Shown piece by piece: positions 24,332 to 31,465 of a DNA stretch of 38,269 nt. The stretch's first letter is position 1. Every line of letters starts with the position of its first letter. The stretch covers positions 1 through 38,269 of the forward strand of contig PABE01000012.1 of the NCBI GenBank assembly GCA_002702725.1. Direction: 5' to 3'. The translations under genes and the position numbers were made by a program. This stretch comes from Porticoccaceae bacterium. GTDB taxonomy: Bacteria > Pseudomonadota > Gammaproteobacteria > Pseudomonadales > Porticoccaceae. The notes beneath the pieces are model-generated. The model was not told the DNA's origin and searched no databases. It was given only the letters and a program-made list of their open reading frames with translations.

Positions 24332-25576
24332 ATGAAACTCGACGAACTCAAGACGATCTCCCAGCTGAGGGATTTCCTGGCCGGCACTCAGCCGGTGGCT
24401 TTTTCGATCAGCGGTGACAAGGACGACCGCTACCGCTGGATCCAGCGAGAGCTGGTCAGATTCCACTACCTGGGGCTCTGCCGAGCCGATAAGGGGGTGG
24501 TGATGCGCTATCTGGTGCGAGTCAGCGGCTACTCTCGCCAGCAGTTGACCCGACTGATTGCTCAATACCGCAACGCCGGCCAACTGCGGCGCGGCCAACG
24601 CACCGTTGCCGGGTTTGTCCGCCGCTACAGCGATCAGGATATCCGCCTGCTGGCGGCGATGGATGAGCGCCATGAGACGCCCTGCGGGCCTGCCGTCAAG
24701 AAGCTCTGTGAGCGCGCCTGTGCGGTCTTTGGGCAGACCGAATACCGGACACTGGCCGGGATCTCCGTGAGCCACCTGTACAACCTGCGCAAGTCCACCC
24801 CCTACACCCGGCAGCGCCATCACGTCGAGAAGACCCGCCCCACGGCCTCGACCATCGGAGAACGACGCAAGCCCCGGCCCGAGGGCAAACCGGGCTATAT
24901 CCGCATCGACACGGTCCATCAAGGCGATCGGGACAAGCACAAGGGCGTCTACCACATCAACGCCGTCGACGAAGTCACCCAGTGCGAGGTGGTCTGTACG
25001 GTGGAAAAGATCAGTGAACGGTTCCTCATCCCGGCCCTGGAGCAGATGTTCGAGACTTTCCCCTTCGTCCTGCGCGGCTTCCACTCCGACAACGGCTCGG
25101 AATACATCAACAAGCGGGTCGCGCAGCTGCTGGAGAAGCTGCGCATCGAGTTCACCAAATCGCGCTCCCGCCACAGCAATGACAATGCCCTGGCGGAAAG
25201 CAAGAACGCCGCGATCGTGCGCAAGCAGTTTGGCTACAGCCATATTGCCCAGAATTGGGCGTCACTGATCAACAGCTTCAATCAGGAACACCTCAACCCC
25301 TATATCAACTTCCACCGGCCCTGCTTCTTCCCCGAGACCCGCACGGATGCCAAGGGAAAGGAGCGCAAGGTATACCGCTATGAGAACCTGATGACGCCCT
25401 ATGACAAATTCAAATCACTGGCCAACGCCAAAGACTATTTGAAACCCGGCATGAGCTTTGAAATACTCGACGAGATTGCTCACCAGATCAGCGACAACCA
25501 GGCGGCGGATCAGCTACAAAAAGCCCGCCACATACTCTTCAAAACCATTTATGGACGGACCCTCAACACAGGTTGA
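24332..25576 (+). CDS. IS transposase, rve-type DDE integrase core
   Basis: A 414-residue transposase. An N-terminal helix-turn-helix region contains 'YLVRVSGYSRQQLTRLI' (about residues 60-76); the rve catalytic core follows with Asp193 in 'YIRIDTVHQGD', Asp253 in 'HSDNGSEY' and Glu289 in 'NDNALAESKN', giving the D-35-E spacing of retroviral-type integrases. The C-terminal part includes 'YINFHRPCFFPE' and 'LMTPYDKFKSL'. All three catalytic acids are present, so the enzyme is probably active. ATG 24332 gives the likely N-terminus 'MKLDELKTISQLRDF'; ATG 24320 four codons earlier is the alternative, and GGGGG lies just before it. The gene fills the element almost end to end. Confidence 0.9.
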   Translation: MKLDELKTISQLRDFLAGTQPVAFSISGDKDDRYRWIQRELVRFHYLGLCRADKGVVMRYLVRVSGYSRQQLTRLIAQYRNAGQLRRGQRTVAGFVRRYSDQDIRLLAAMDERHETPCGPAVKKLCERACAVFGQTEYRTLAGISVSHLYNLRKSTPYTRQRHHVEKTRPTASTIGERRKPRPEGKPGYIRIDTVHQGDRDKHKGVYHINAVDEVTQCEVVCTVEKISERFLIPALEQMFETFPFVLRGFHSDNGSEYINKRVAQLLEKLRIEFTKSRSRHSNDNALAESKNAAIVRKQFGYSHIAQNWASLINSFNQEHLNPYINFHRPCFFPETRTDAKGKERKVYRYENLMTPYDKFKSLANAKDYLKPGMSFEILDEIAHQISDNQAADQLQKARHILFKTIYGRTLNTG

Positions 25577-25582
25577 CTCAAT

Positions 25583-25612
25583 CCCGGCCTTCAGACTCAT
25601 TTAGGGATTGGA
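25583..25612 (-). repeat. Right terminal inverted repeat of the IS
   Basis: 30 bases that on the minus strand begin TCCAATCCCTAAATGAGTCTG in two pieces (TCCAAT tip, AAATGAGTCTG core) and end GGCCGGG. It lies seven bases after the transposase stop codon. Confidence 0.85.
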
Positions 25613-25740
25613 AAATACTCTCGGATACCTGTGTGCGGGTGGGGAGTAAGCGCGCAGGCCTGGGCGGTCAAGACCCTGTTTCTATCGGCAATTGACGTTG
25701 AAAGCTGTATACTTGCGCCTCCTGAAAAGGGGTACCTCAA

Positions 25741-25817
<77 letters not shown>

Positions 25818-26064
25818 TAAACCTCTGATGCTTCCCGGATCCTTAGTTGCCCCTTTATACCGAGCGCATCCCCGGGTATCTGTGCCTTCATCCCTATAAC
25901 TGTATCCGTCCCGCGGCATGGTGGTTGATTCTGGCTGTCGGTAACAGCTGTGCTTCCCCGGTGGGGAATCATGCCGTGTCGGGGTATTCACGGTCAGGAG
26001 CCGCACTGCTATCCTTCTCTTCTCAGGATACTTCGTATCGTCAGGCGACGACACAGGGGTAACG

Positions 26065-26364
26065 ATGGCAAAACTGGATGGAGAGGGCAGGCGGCAGCGC
26101 GCCATCAAGGCACGTCAGACAGCGTTGGCCAACATTCGCGAGCGCAACCGCAGCCGTGATACGCTTCTCGTAAAGTGCTATCGATTTCGCGCGGCCATGC
26201 CCCAGTCGAAAAAGGACAATATGGAGGCGCTTGCCTATTTACAGGCACTGGGCAAAGGGGTGAACCCCTATCCCACCGAAGCAGTACTGCATTTTCTGGC
26301 CCGTGTGACGGGGCTCAGTCAGAAACAATTGAGACGCATCATTCGCCGGGAACTCGACATTTGA
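26065..26364 (+). CDS. Small basic protein with C-terminal helix-turn-helix-like segment
   Basis: I do not recognise this 99-residue protein. The first 45 residues are very basic and predicted helical ('RRQRAIKARQTALANIRERNR'), the middle is polar, and the last 28 residues 'EAVLHFLARVTGLSQKQLRRIIRRE' look like a helix-turn-helix. That segment closely parallels the N-terminal segment of the nearby IS transposase. A ribosome site AGGGG is five bases before the ATG. The stop TGA overlaps a TTG that starts the methyltransferase gene downstream, which argues that it is really translated. The 247 bases between tRNA-Arg and this gene show no other feature that I can support. Nucleic-acid binding is an inference. 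Confidence 0.65.
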   Translation: MAKLDGEGRRQRAIKARQTALANIRERNRSRDTLLVKCYRFRAAMPQSKKDNMEALAYLQALGKGVNPYPTEAVLHFLARVTGLSQKQLRRIIRRELDI

Positions 26365-27014
26365 CAGGCTTTCCCCCCTGCCCGCTCTGCAGCGGGTCTG
26401 ATCCTGTATTTTTCCAGTCTGACGGTTTACGGGACTACCTGCAGTGCCGACGGTGCCGGATCGTTTTTGTGCCTCCCGGGCAACACCTCGATAACAGGGC
26501 GGAAAGGGCGCAATACGACTTGCACGAGAACGATCCCGATGACCCCCGTTACCGGCGCTTTTTATCGGCCCTGTCTGAACCGGTGCAGGCGCGATTGACC
26601 GGTCCGTCCCGTGGGCTCGATTTTGGTTGTGGACCGGGGCCTGCCCTGGCGGCCATGTTTGTTGAGGCCGGCCACACTATGGCCGTTTATGATCGCTATT
26701 ATGCGGATGACCGGGCGGTACTGGAACAAAGCTATGATTTTATCGTCACCTCCGAGGTGGTAGAGCACCTCCGCCAGCCGGGGGACGAGCTTGATCGACT
26801 CTGGTCGTTGCTGCGTCCGGGAGGGTTGCTGGGGATAATGACCTTGCTGGTCGCCCCTGGCGCGGATTTTTCCCGCTGGCACTATGCCCGGGACCCGACA
26901 CATATCTGTTTTTTTTCCAGAGAGACCTTTGCCTGGCTCGGACAGCGCTGGCGATCGCCACCGGAATTTCCGGGAGACCGGGTGGTACTTTTTCGCAAAC
27001 CTGCGGCCAGATGA
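26361..27014 (+). CDS. Class I SAM-dependent methyltransferase with zinc-ribbon N-terminus
   Basis: A 217-residue protein. The N-terminus has two cysteine pairs, 'CPLC' and 'CRRC' about 24 residues apart, resembling a zinc ribbon. A Rossmann methyltransferase domain follows: motif I 'GLDFGCGPGPALAAMF', an acidic end of strand 2 'AVYDRYY', 'YDFIVTSEVVEHL' and 'LRPGGLLGIMT', the layout of Methyltransf_23/UbiG-like enzymes. The substrate is unknown. The frame is open far upstream, but the only sensible start is TTG 26361, which overlaps the stop of the preceding small gene as TTGA and has GGGAA about nine bases upstream. The overlap implies translational coupling with that gene. Confidence 0.78.
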   Translation: MTGFPPCPLCSGSDPVFFQSDGLRDYLQCRRCRIVFVPPGQHLDNRAERAQYDLHENDPDDPRYRRFLSALSEPVQARLTGPSRGLDFGCGPGPALAAMFVEAGHTMAVYDRYYADDRAVLEQSYDFIVTSEVVEHLRQPGDELDRLWSLLRPGGLLGIMTLLVAPGADFSRWHYARDPTHICFFSRETFAWLGQRWRSPPEFPGDRVVLFRKPAAR

Positions 27015-27096
27015 ACACCACCGATGGGGATAGTGGTTGTCACCGGTCGCGGAGGTGGGTAAATTCGATCGTTCATTAGTTTGCCAGGGGATGGGG

Positions 27097-29244
27097 ATGT
27101 TTGAAGGCAAGACGTTAACAGTCAGGGCGTTGGAAACCGGTTTTGCAGAGCTCTGTTTCGATAATGGCGCCAAACCGGTCAACGTATTTGATCGGCAGAC
27201 GGTGACCGAGTTGTCATCGGCTCTCGATGCGCTTGCAGGCAGTCAGATCAAGGGCTTGCTTGTAACCAGCGCCAAAAAGGTTTTTATCGCCGGCGCGGAT
27301 ATCAGTGAATTCGGTCCCGCCTTTGGTGCCGGCAAGGAACAACTGAAAGGGTTTTTGTCGGTTAATAACGCCAATTTCAACCGCCTTGAAAATCTGCCGT
27401 TTCCGTCGGTTGTTGCGATCAATGGCTTCGCATTGGGAGGGGGTTTTGAATTTTGCCTCGCCTGCGATTACCGAATCCTGTCGTCTGCCGCACAGGTGGG
27501 CTTCCCCGAGGTAGGCCTGGGTATTCTGCCAGGCTGGGGCGGAACGGTGAGATCCCCCAGACTCGCCGGGCTGGCGAACGCACTCAAATGGGTGGCCGAG
27601 GGTAAACAGCACAGGGCTGACGATGCCCTGGTGGATGGATTTGTCGATGAGGTTGTCGACCCCGATACCCTGCGTCAGGCGGCGCTAGCCCGTTTGAAAT
27701 CGGCGGTGGATAGCCCGGCTGCCTACCGTTCCCGCCGCCAGCAGAAAGCTCAACCGCTGATGATCAGCGCTGATCAGGCAGCGGCTATTGAGAGTTCCGC
27801 GTTAGAGGCGATACGAAAAAAACTTGGCGATCACTACCCCGCGCCGCAGGTGGCTATAAAAACAATGGTATCTGCGGTGAACAAGCCGTTTGAAGAAGCG
27901 CTCGAGGCTGAATTCGACGGGTTCTATCGACTGTCAAAGACGCCCGAGGCGCGGGCGCTGATCGGCAATTTCCTCTCCGACCAGAAGCTGTCGTCGGTGG
28001 CGAGAAAGTATGCCTCGGCCAGTCCCGGACCGGTTCGCCGAGCGGCGGTACTCGGTGCCGGTACAATGGGGGGTGGTATCGCCTACCAGAACGCTGTGCG
28101 GGGATTTGCGGTGTTCATGAAGGACATCAACCAGTCAGCGCTTGATTTGGGGATCGGTGAAGCAAGGGGCTTGCTGGATAAGCGGGTACAGAGGGGGGCG
28201 CTGAGTCAGGAAAAAGCCGACAGCGTTCTGGCGGCCATCACACCGTCGTTATCTTATGACGGCATGGCGGAGTGTGACATTGTTATCGAAGCCGTGGTTG
28301 AGAAAGAAGCGGTCAAGAAGGCGGTCCTGGCCGAGGTGGAACGGGAGGTGCCCGAGTCTACGATTCTGGCCTCCAACACTTCGTCGATTTTGATTTCGTC
28401 CATCGCCGAGGCGCTTGAGCGACCGGAAAATTTCTGCGGGCTGCATTTTTTTAATCCTGTACACGCCATGCCGCTGGTGGAGGTGGTCAGGGGGCAGAAA
28501 ACTTCGGATGTAACCGTGGCGCGCGCTGTCGAGCACGTGTTGGGAATGGGTAAAAAGCCCGTGGTGGTCAATGATTGCCCGGGTTTCCTCGTTAACCGGG
28601 TTCTGTTCCCTTATTTTGCCGGCTTTAATCTGTTGATGCGCGATGGTGCGGATTTTAAGGATCTCGATAGGGTAATGGAGGGCTGGGGTTGGCCCATGGG
28701 GCCGGCGTATCTGCTCGATGTGATCGGGATCGATGTCGCTGTACATGCCGCGGATGTTATGGCCGACGGGTTTCCCGACCGGCTCAAGCTGGATTTTCCG
28801 CAGGCCACTCATCTGATGGCCGAACACAAGCGTCTTGGTCAGAAAAATGGCAAGGGCTTTTATCTCTACGAAAGTGGCGCTAAAGGCAAATTGGCCAAGC
28901 AAAACGATCCGGAAACGTGGTCGATTCTGTCTTCCCACGTGGCCGAGAGGCAGCGTTTCGGTGAGGACGATATAGTTGCCCGTATGATGGTGCCGATGTG
29001 TATCGAAATGGCTCGATGCCTGGAAGAAGGTATTACCGGATCTCCGGCAGAGGCTGACATGGCTCTACTGTATGGTCTTGGCTTTCCGCGCTTCCGCGGA
29101 GGTGTCTTTCGCTGGCTTGAAGAAATCGGCATGGCGCAATTCTGTGCCATGGCCGATCGCTTTTCCCATCTGGGTAAATTGTATGAGCCGACGGAGGCAA
29201 TGCGCGGGATGGCGGCCGATAATCGGCGGTATTACTCCCAGTGA
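27097..29244 (+). CDS. Multifunctional fatty acid oxidation protein (enoyl-CoA hydratase / 3-hydroxyacyl-CoA dehydrogenase)
   Basis: A 715-residue FadB/FadJ-type protein. The N-terminal crotonase domain has the oxyanion-hole segment 'NGFALGGGFEF' and 'GFPEVGLGILPGWGGTVR', keeping both catalytic glutamates of the hydratase. The C-terminal half is a 3-hydroxyacyl-CoA dehydrogenase with NAD-binding 'LGAGTMGGGIA' near residue 320, 'SNTSSILISSIA', the catalytic His in 'GLHFFNPVHAMPLVEVV' and 'NDCPGFLVNRVL'. These catalyse steps two and three of beta-oxidation. ATG 27097 has AGGGG six bases upstream and puts 'MFEGKTLTVR' where FadB begins. The thiolase partner usually encoded next to it (fadA or fadI) is not present on either side. 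A terminator follows. Confidence 0.9.
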   Translation: MFEGKTLTVRALETGFAELCFDNGAKPVNVFDRQTVTELSSALDALAGSQIKGLLVTSAKKVFIAGADISEFGPAFGAGKEQLKGFLSVNNANFNRLENLPFPSVVAINGFALGGGFEFCLACDYRILSSAAQVGFPEVGLGILPGWGGTVRSPRLAGLANALKWVAEGKQHRADDALVDGFVDEVVDPDTLRQAALARLKSAVDSPAAYRSRRQQKAQPLMISADQAAAIESSALEAIRKKLGDHYPAPQVAIKTMVSAVNKPFEEALEAEFDGFYRLSKTPEARALIGNFLSDQKLSSVARKYASASPGPVRRAAVLGAGTMGGGIAYQNAVRGFAVFMKDINQSALDLGIGEARGLLDKRVQRGALSQEKADSVLAAITPSLSYDGMAECDIVIEAVVEKEAVKKAVLAEVEREVPESTILASNTSSILISSIAEALERPENFCGLHFFNPVHAMPLVEVVRGQKTSDVTVARAVEHVLGMGKKPVVVNDCPGFLVNRVLFPYFAGFNLLMRDGADFKDLDRVMEGWGWPMGPAYLLDVIGIDVAVHAADVMADGFPDRLKLDFPQATHLMAEHKRLGQKNGKGFYLYESGAKGKLAKQNDPETWSILSSHVAERQRFGEDDIVARMMVPMCIEMARCLEEGITGSPAEADMALLYGLGFPRFRGGVFRWLEEIGMAQFCAMADRFSHLGKLYEPTEAMRGMAADNRRYYSQ

Positions 29245-29281
29245 CCCTTGTTGTCTAAGGCCGGAAAGAGGGCATAAAAAA

Positions 29282-29300
29282 AGCCAGGCTCAGCCTGGCT
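29282..29300. terminator. Bidirectional terminator after the fad gene
   Basis: Palindrome AGCCAGG-CTCAG-CCTGGCT with A-run before and T-run after, between the convergent fad and lipoprotein genes. A second small hairpin CTGATTT-ATT-AAATCAG (29311-29327) overlaps the lipoprotein stop. Confidence 0.9.
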
Positions 29301-29323
29301 TTTTCGCGCACTGATTTATTAAA

Positions 29324-29701
29324 TCAGTTGTCGCCACTCATGCTTTCTTTCGCAGACTCCGCGGCGTCTTCGATGGCTTCGCCGGCATCTTCAGCGGCAT
29401 CTTTAACAGCGTCAACGGCATCGTCCATGGTCTCTTCGGCGGAGTCCATCATGTCGCCTGCACTGTCACTGGCATCTTCGGCTTCATCTCCCGCTTCTTC
29501 CATGTAATCCGCTGCATCATCAGCGGCGTCCTCCATTTGATCCGCCATTTCTGCCCCGGCATCCTGCATCTGATCGGACATCTCTGCAGCGGCGTCAGAG
29601 GTGGTATCTTCAGGTTCGCTGTTGTCGCCACTGCAGGCAGAGAGTGCCAGAGACAATGTGGTGACAGAAACCAGTGTCGCTAGGGTTTTGAAGTTGATCA
29701 T
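29324..29701 (-). CDS. Acidic repetitive lipoprotein of unknown function
   Basis: A 125-residue protein with a lipoprotein signal: basic/polar start, hydrophobic core and lipobox LSAC with Cys23. The mature part is almost entirely Asp, Glu, Ala, Met and Ser. From about residue 39 it falls into units of 11 residues, for example AEMSDQMQDAG followed by AEMADQMEDAA and DDAADYMEEAG, continuing less regularly to residue 115. This period fits a right-handed amphipathic coil like that of LEA or apolipoprotein-type repeats, but with far more acidic residues. It probably stays disordered or helical at the outer membrane surface or in the periplasm. The composition makes homology searches unreliable. 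It is a single gene convergent with the fad gene. Confidence 0.75.
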   Translation of the reverse strand: MINFKTLATLVSVTTLSLALSACSGDNSEPEDTTSDAAAEMSDQMQDAGAEMADQMEDAADDAADYMEEAGDEAEDASDSAGDMMDSAEETMDDAVDAVKDAAEDAGEAIEDAAESAKESMSGDN

Positions 29702-29854
29702 CGGGGTCGCTCCGTTTTATTTTGACAGGGAGTTTATTATAGGTACACATATTGGAGTCGGGTCAATAGTTTAGCCTTTAAAAATCAATAATTTCTAAGA
29801 TATCGCAGATTTTGTTGTGAATGATCCTCTGCTAGACTGGTTCACCTTGTCAGT

Positions 29855-31222
29855 ATGCCTCTCCCTGCGATGTCATTGCCTCTTTTTCCATCTCCTGCCG
29901 AGCTACTTGACCGCCACCTGGACGACCTCGGGCCTGTTGTCGGCAGATTCCGCTTTAAACAGTACTATCTGCCCGGATCACCGGAGCTGGAACTCGCTCT
30001 GTGCCTGGTTTCCCCTGAGTCGGAAGAGGGGGCACGGTGTTTAGCCCTGGTGACTGATCAGGTTTCGGAAGTAACGCGCTGGATGGCGACCGGGGCGCTG
30101 GACCCGCCGGGACTCCAATGCCTCGCCGACGCCATCGGATCGCCGGTGGTGGATCTTTTTGGCCCCTGGGAGCTGTTGCCGGTCCATATTGCCAAGCCCT
30201 GGGGACAGGAAATCTGGTACACAGGGATAGAAGCTCGGGGGCAGTCTCTGATAGCCGAGGGGGGCAATAGCGTGCCATTGCCCTGGCTGTTGTCGATCGC
30301 GCCTGACCGTTTGTTGCAGCCGGGGGGGCGCGATCCGGCGCTGTTGAAAATTCTTGATCCGTTGCCGGAAGAGGTGTTTGGCGACCTGTACTTTGAGCTC
30401 CACGAGGAGAAGCGGGAAGTCTATGTGGTTACCCATGTGGACGGGGACGCCTGGCCGGATGGCACGGGCGCAATTCGGTTTGGTTTCGACCCGGAGCAGC
30501 GTCAAAACCACGGTGACGCGGATTTTCGTGCCCGCTTTTTATCCCTTGTCCGCGATTATGAGGCTATCCGTCGCCAAATCGACGGGTTTTGCGACCGGTA
30601 TCGCCGCCGGGACGGTATTGGTTTGAACGAACCTGTGCCAGCGCATCAGTTGAAAAAGTGGCTTGGTGACGTCCCCCGCGTCCTCAGGCAACGGGAAGAA
30701 GCGGCCAGGGCGGCGATGAATGAAATGACTCATCTGGTGCCCCTGGCGGTCGGCGATGTCGTCAAGGTGCCATGCCTGACGCCCCACGCGCTTCAGCACG
30801 GGGTTAGAACTGTGGAGTTTCAGACCCCGGTTTACGAGCGCAAGATACTGTCCTTCGCCCAGAAGGTTTTGACCCAGTCGCACTGGGATACGGAAGAAGC
30901 CGTCGGTCTAATGTCCCTCGACGCCGGCCATCTTGAACCCTTGCCCGTCATCGAGCGAGACTCCGGATATACCCTGGAGCAGGTGGTGGCGTTTGATGAC
31001 TTCGAAGTCTTCAGACTGACGTTGGCGGTTGGCGGCACGTGGCGGGCTCCCGATCGGGACTGTTATCGTCTCGCGATGGCCCTGCAGGACGGCGCGCTCG
31101 TCAATGGCCGTGTTCTGGGTGCAGAGCATGCCTGCCTGGTCCCCCGCATGGCGCGATGGTTGTCGGTTGCCAATACGGGAGCCGGTTCGCTGGTTGTGCT
31201 GCTCTGTCAGCCGATCCTTTGA
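29855..31222 (+). CDS. Divergent phosphomannose isomerase-like cupin protein
   Basis: A 455-residue protein with scattered similarity to class I mannose-6-phosphate isomerases (ManA). 'HIAKPWGQEIWYTGIEARGQS' (residues 111-131) resembles the ManA N-terminal block. 'PALLKILDPL' (161-170) and 'FELHEEKREVYVV' (180-192) occupy the place of ManA 'LLKIL...QVHP...KTECWYI', so Glu181, His183 and Glu188 could bind metal. 'AVGDVVKVPCLTPHAL' (298-313) matches 'PGDxxYxPxGTxHA', with His311 as fourth ligand, followed by 'VEFQTPVYERKILSF'. About 100 helical, charged residues lie between. The first 100 residues are unlike ManA. ATG 29855 lacks a ribosome site; ATG 29870 is an alternative. No sugar-metabolism gene is nearby, so the substrate is unknown. 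Confidence 0.7.
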   Translation: MPLPAMSLPLFPSPAELLDRHLDDLGPVVGRFRFKQYYLPGSPELELALCLVSPESEEGARCLALVTDQVSEVTRWMATGALDPPGLQCLADAIGSPVVDLFGPWELLPVHIAKPWGQEIWYTGIEARGQSLIAEGGNSVPLPWLLSIAPDRLLQPGGRDPALLKILDPLPEEVFGDLYFELHEEKREVYVVTHVDGDAWPDGTGAIRFGFDPEQRQNHGDADFRARFLSLVRDYEAIRRQIDGFCDRYRRRDGIGLNEPVPAHQLKKWLGDVPRVLRQREEAARAAMNEMTHLVPLAVGDVVKVPCLTPHALQHGVRTVEFQTPVYERKILSFAQKVLTQSHWDTEEAVGLMSLDAGHLEPLPVIERDSGYTLEQVVAFDDFEVFRLTLAVGGTWRAPDRDCYRLAMALQDGALVNGRVLGAEHACLVPRMARWLSVANTGAGSLVVLLCQPIL

Positions 31223-31248
31223 CCGATCTTCCTCGCCCCCGGTTTCTG

Positions 31249-31277
31249 TTGCCCGCTCGTGGCCCCTATGGCAAAAT
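31249..31277 (+). promoter_or_regulatory. Candidate promoter for tRNA-Leu
   Basis: TTGCCC and CAAAAT separated by 17 bases, followed by a GC-rich discriminator (CGCCCCCC) of the kind seen at stringently controlled tRNA promoters. The hexamer matches are modest. Confidence 0.35.
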
Positions 31278-31342
31278 CGCCCCCCTTTCCTGGCCGCTCA
31301 GCCGTTGGCATGGCATGCCATTGGTTGCCGCAGCCAGTCGAA

Positions 31343-31427
31343 GCGAAAGTGGCGGAACTGGTAGACGCGCTGGATTTAGGTTCCAGTGGGGCAACCCGTG
31401 GGAGTTCGAGTCTCCCCTTTCGCACCA
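31343..31427 (+). tRNA. tRNA-Leu (TAG)
   Basis: An 85-base class II tRNA with encoded CCA: acceptor GCGAAAG / CTTTCGC, D-arm TGGCGGAACTGGTAGACGC, anticodon loop ATTTAGG (TAG, reading CUN codons), a long variable arm with GGGGCAACCCG, and T-loop GAGTTCGAGTCTC. It ends 38 bases before trigger factor, the same neighbourhood as in other gammaproteobacteria. Confidence 0.97.
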
Positions 31428-31465
31428 TTTACAGAGTCTTATACCGATAGAATTGAGGAAAAGCC

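Larger units (their letters stand above)
24234..25612. mobile_element. Insertion sequence with DDE transposase, 1.38 kb
   Basis: Bounded by matching terminal repeats of about 29 bases that share TCCAAT at the tip and a TGAGTCTG core, enclosing one transposase gene. The left end has a second copy of the repeat 35 bases inward. No target duplication is visible: the bases next to the left end (tagccttg) do not match those next to the right end (aaatactc). I did not assign a family; the D-D-35-E integrase core places it among IS3/IS481-type or related unclassified elements. The intact gene and ends suggest it is still complete. Confidence 0.88.

Noticed and set aside
24211-25672. Imperfect repeat CTGGGAGGGTCAAG / CTGGGCGGTCAAG on both sides of the IS as a target duplication
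   Set aside because: The copies are not adjacent to the IS ends (12 and about 47 bases away) and differ in length, so they do not behave as a target-site duplication.
25692-25713. TTGACG and TATACT before tRNA-Arg as a promoter
   Set aside because: Spacing is only 10 bases, too short for sigma-70.
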